A model generated the notes under the pieces. That model worked only from the letters and a program-made list of their open reading frames with translations, had not been told where the DNA came from and made no database searches. Below are positions 5,829 to 6,383 of a stretch of DNA of 6,383 nt, one piece after another (position 1 is the first letter of the stretch; every line of letters begins with the position of its first letter). The DNA is from Acidobacteriota bacterium (GTDB lineage: Bacteria; Acidobacteriota; Polarisedimenticolia; Polarisedimenticolales; Polarisedimenticolaceae), in NCBI GenBank assembly GCA_011773795.1, contig WVWW01000281.1:14172-20554 (forward strand), read 5' to 3'. Position numbers and translations under genes: made by a program.

Positions 5829-6383
5829 CCCGAGCTTCGGTCGGTGGACCGAACGTCCTCGACGGCAAGAAGACCGCACGCGAGATACGCCAGGAGGTCG
5901 CGGAGGGATGCGCCACCCTGCTGAGCTCGCACGGCGTCGTGCCCGGCCTGACGGTAGTCCTGGTAGGCGAGGATCCCGCCTCACAGATCTATGTCCGCAA
6001 CAAGGAGCGGGCGGCGCGCAAGGCGGGGATGAACTCGAACATCGTGCGACTGCCGGCGGACGCCACCGAAGAACAGGTGCTCGATACCGTCCGACAGCTC
6101 AATGCGGACGCTTCCGTTCACGGGATCCTCGTACAGCTCCCGCTCCCCGGAGAGATCAGCGACGAGCGGGTGATCGAGACGATCGATCCGGCCAAGGACG
6201 TCGACGGCTTCCACCCGCAGAACGCCGGGCGCCTGCTGACGGGGCTTCCGGGCTTCGTCCCGTGCACCCCGGCCGGCATCGTCGAGCTGCTCAAGCGTAA
6301 CAAGATCCCGCTTTCGGGCAAGCACGCGGTGGTGATCGGTCGCAGCAACATCGTGGGCAAGCCGATGGCGCTGCTGTTGTTGC
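5825..6383 (+). CDS. folD: FolD, bifunctional methylenetetrahydrofolate dehydrogenase / methenyltetrahydrofolate cyclohydrolase (N-terminal part, truncated by window edge)
   Basis: FolD oxidises 5,10-methylene-THF to methenyl-THF with NADP and hydrolyses it to 10-formyl-THF, supplying one-carbon units for purines and formyl-Met. The window holds 186 residues of a protein normally about 280-300 long. Visible motifs are LDGKKTAREI near the start (12-21), the active-site region YVRNKERAARKAG (56-68) with Tyr56 and catalytic Lys60, VQLPLP (103-108) with Gln104, DVDGFHPQN (125-133) with Asp127, PCTPAGI (146-152), and the Rossmann dinucleotide motif GRSNIVGKPM (172-181). Tyr56, Lys60, Gln104 and Asp127 correspond to E. 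coli Tyr50, Lys56, Gln98 and Asp121 by motif, allowing for small numbering differences. ATG 5825 overlaps the upstream TGA. All key residues in the visible part are present; the remaining NADP domain lies beyond the edge. Confidence 0.97.
   Translation, partial: MTRASVGGPNVLDGKKTAREIRQEVAEGCATLLSSHGVVPGLTVVLVGEDPASQIYVRNKERAARKAGMNSNIVRLPADATEEQVLDTVRQLNADASVHGILVQLPLPGEISDERVIETIDPAKDVDGFHPQNAGRLLTGLPGFVPCTPAGIVELLKRNKIPLSGKHAVVIGRSNIVGKPMALLLL

Noticed and set aside
1..6383. A novel defence, mobile or biosynthetic system
   Set aside because: All five genes are chromosomal housekeeping or single exported proteins; no transposase, integrase, toxin-antitoxin pair, repeat array or unusual gene cluster is visible.

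Overview
The window is a high-GC bacterial chromosomal segment, clearly above 60% GC by eye, packed with housekeeping genes. I see no insertion sequence, phage gene, CRISPR array, tRNA or rRNA. The lineage cannot be fixed from this sequence alone. A citrate synthase of the mitochondrial type, a lipoprotein M28 peptidase with a PA domain and the high GC fit groups such as Acidobacteriota or Gemmatimonadota, but that is a weak inference.

Layout: three genes lie on the minus strand and two on the plus strand, diverging from a 37-49 bp intergenic region near 5135-5183. Minus strand, in transcription order: uvrA (5134 to 2298, interrupted by an apparent 1-nt deletion near 2508-2510), a eukaryote-type citrate synthase (2214 to 898), and the N-terminal part of an M28-family lipoprotein peptidase (848 to beyond position 1). 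Plus strand: a secreted protein of unknown function (5184-5828), then folD (from 5825, running off the right edge). The last two overlap by ATGA and are probably translationally coupled.

Functions: UvrA is the damage-recognition ATPase of nucleotide excision repair. Citrate synthase is the entry enzyme of the TCA cycle. FolD makes 5,10-methenyl- and 10-formyl-tetrahydrofolate. The M28 protein is an exported exopeptidase-like lipoprotein. The genes do not form an evident single pathway.

The points most worth a second look are: the uvrA frameshift, which removes the second H-loop and the C-terminus; an extended -10 motif placed so that the unknown secreted protein would be made from a leaderless mRNA; a hairpin that could mask the ribosome binding site of the M28 gene only in read-through transcripts; a perfect 8-bp inverted repeat in the last codons of uvrA; and a consensus -35 box for citrate synthase that overlaps the uvrA stop codon. 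I found no convincing new multi-gene system.
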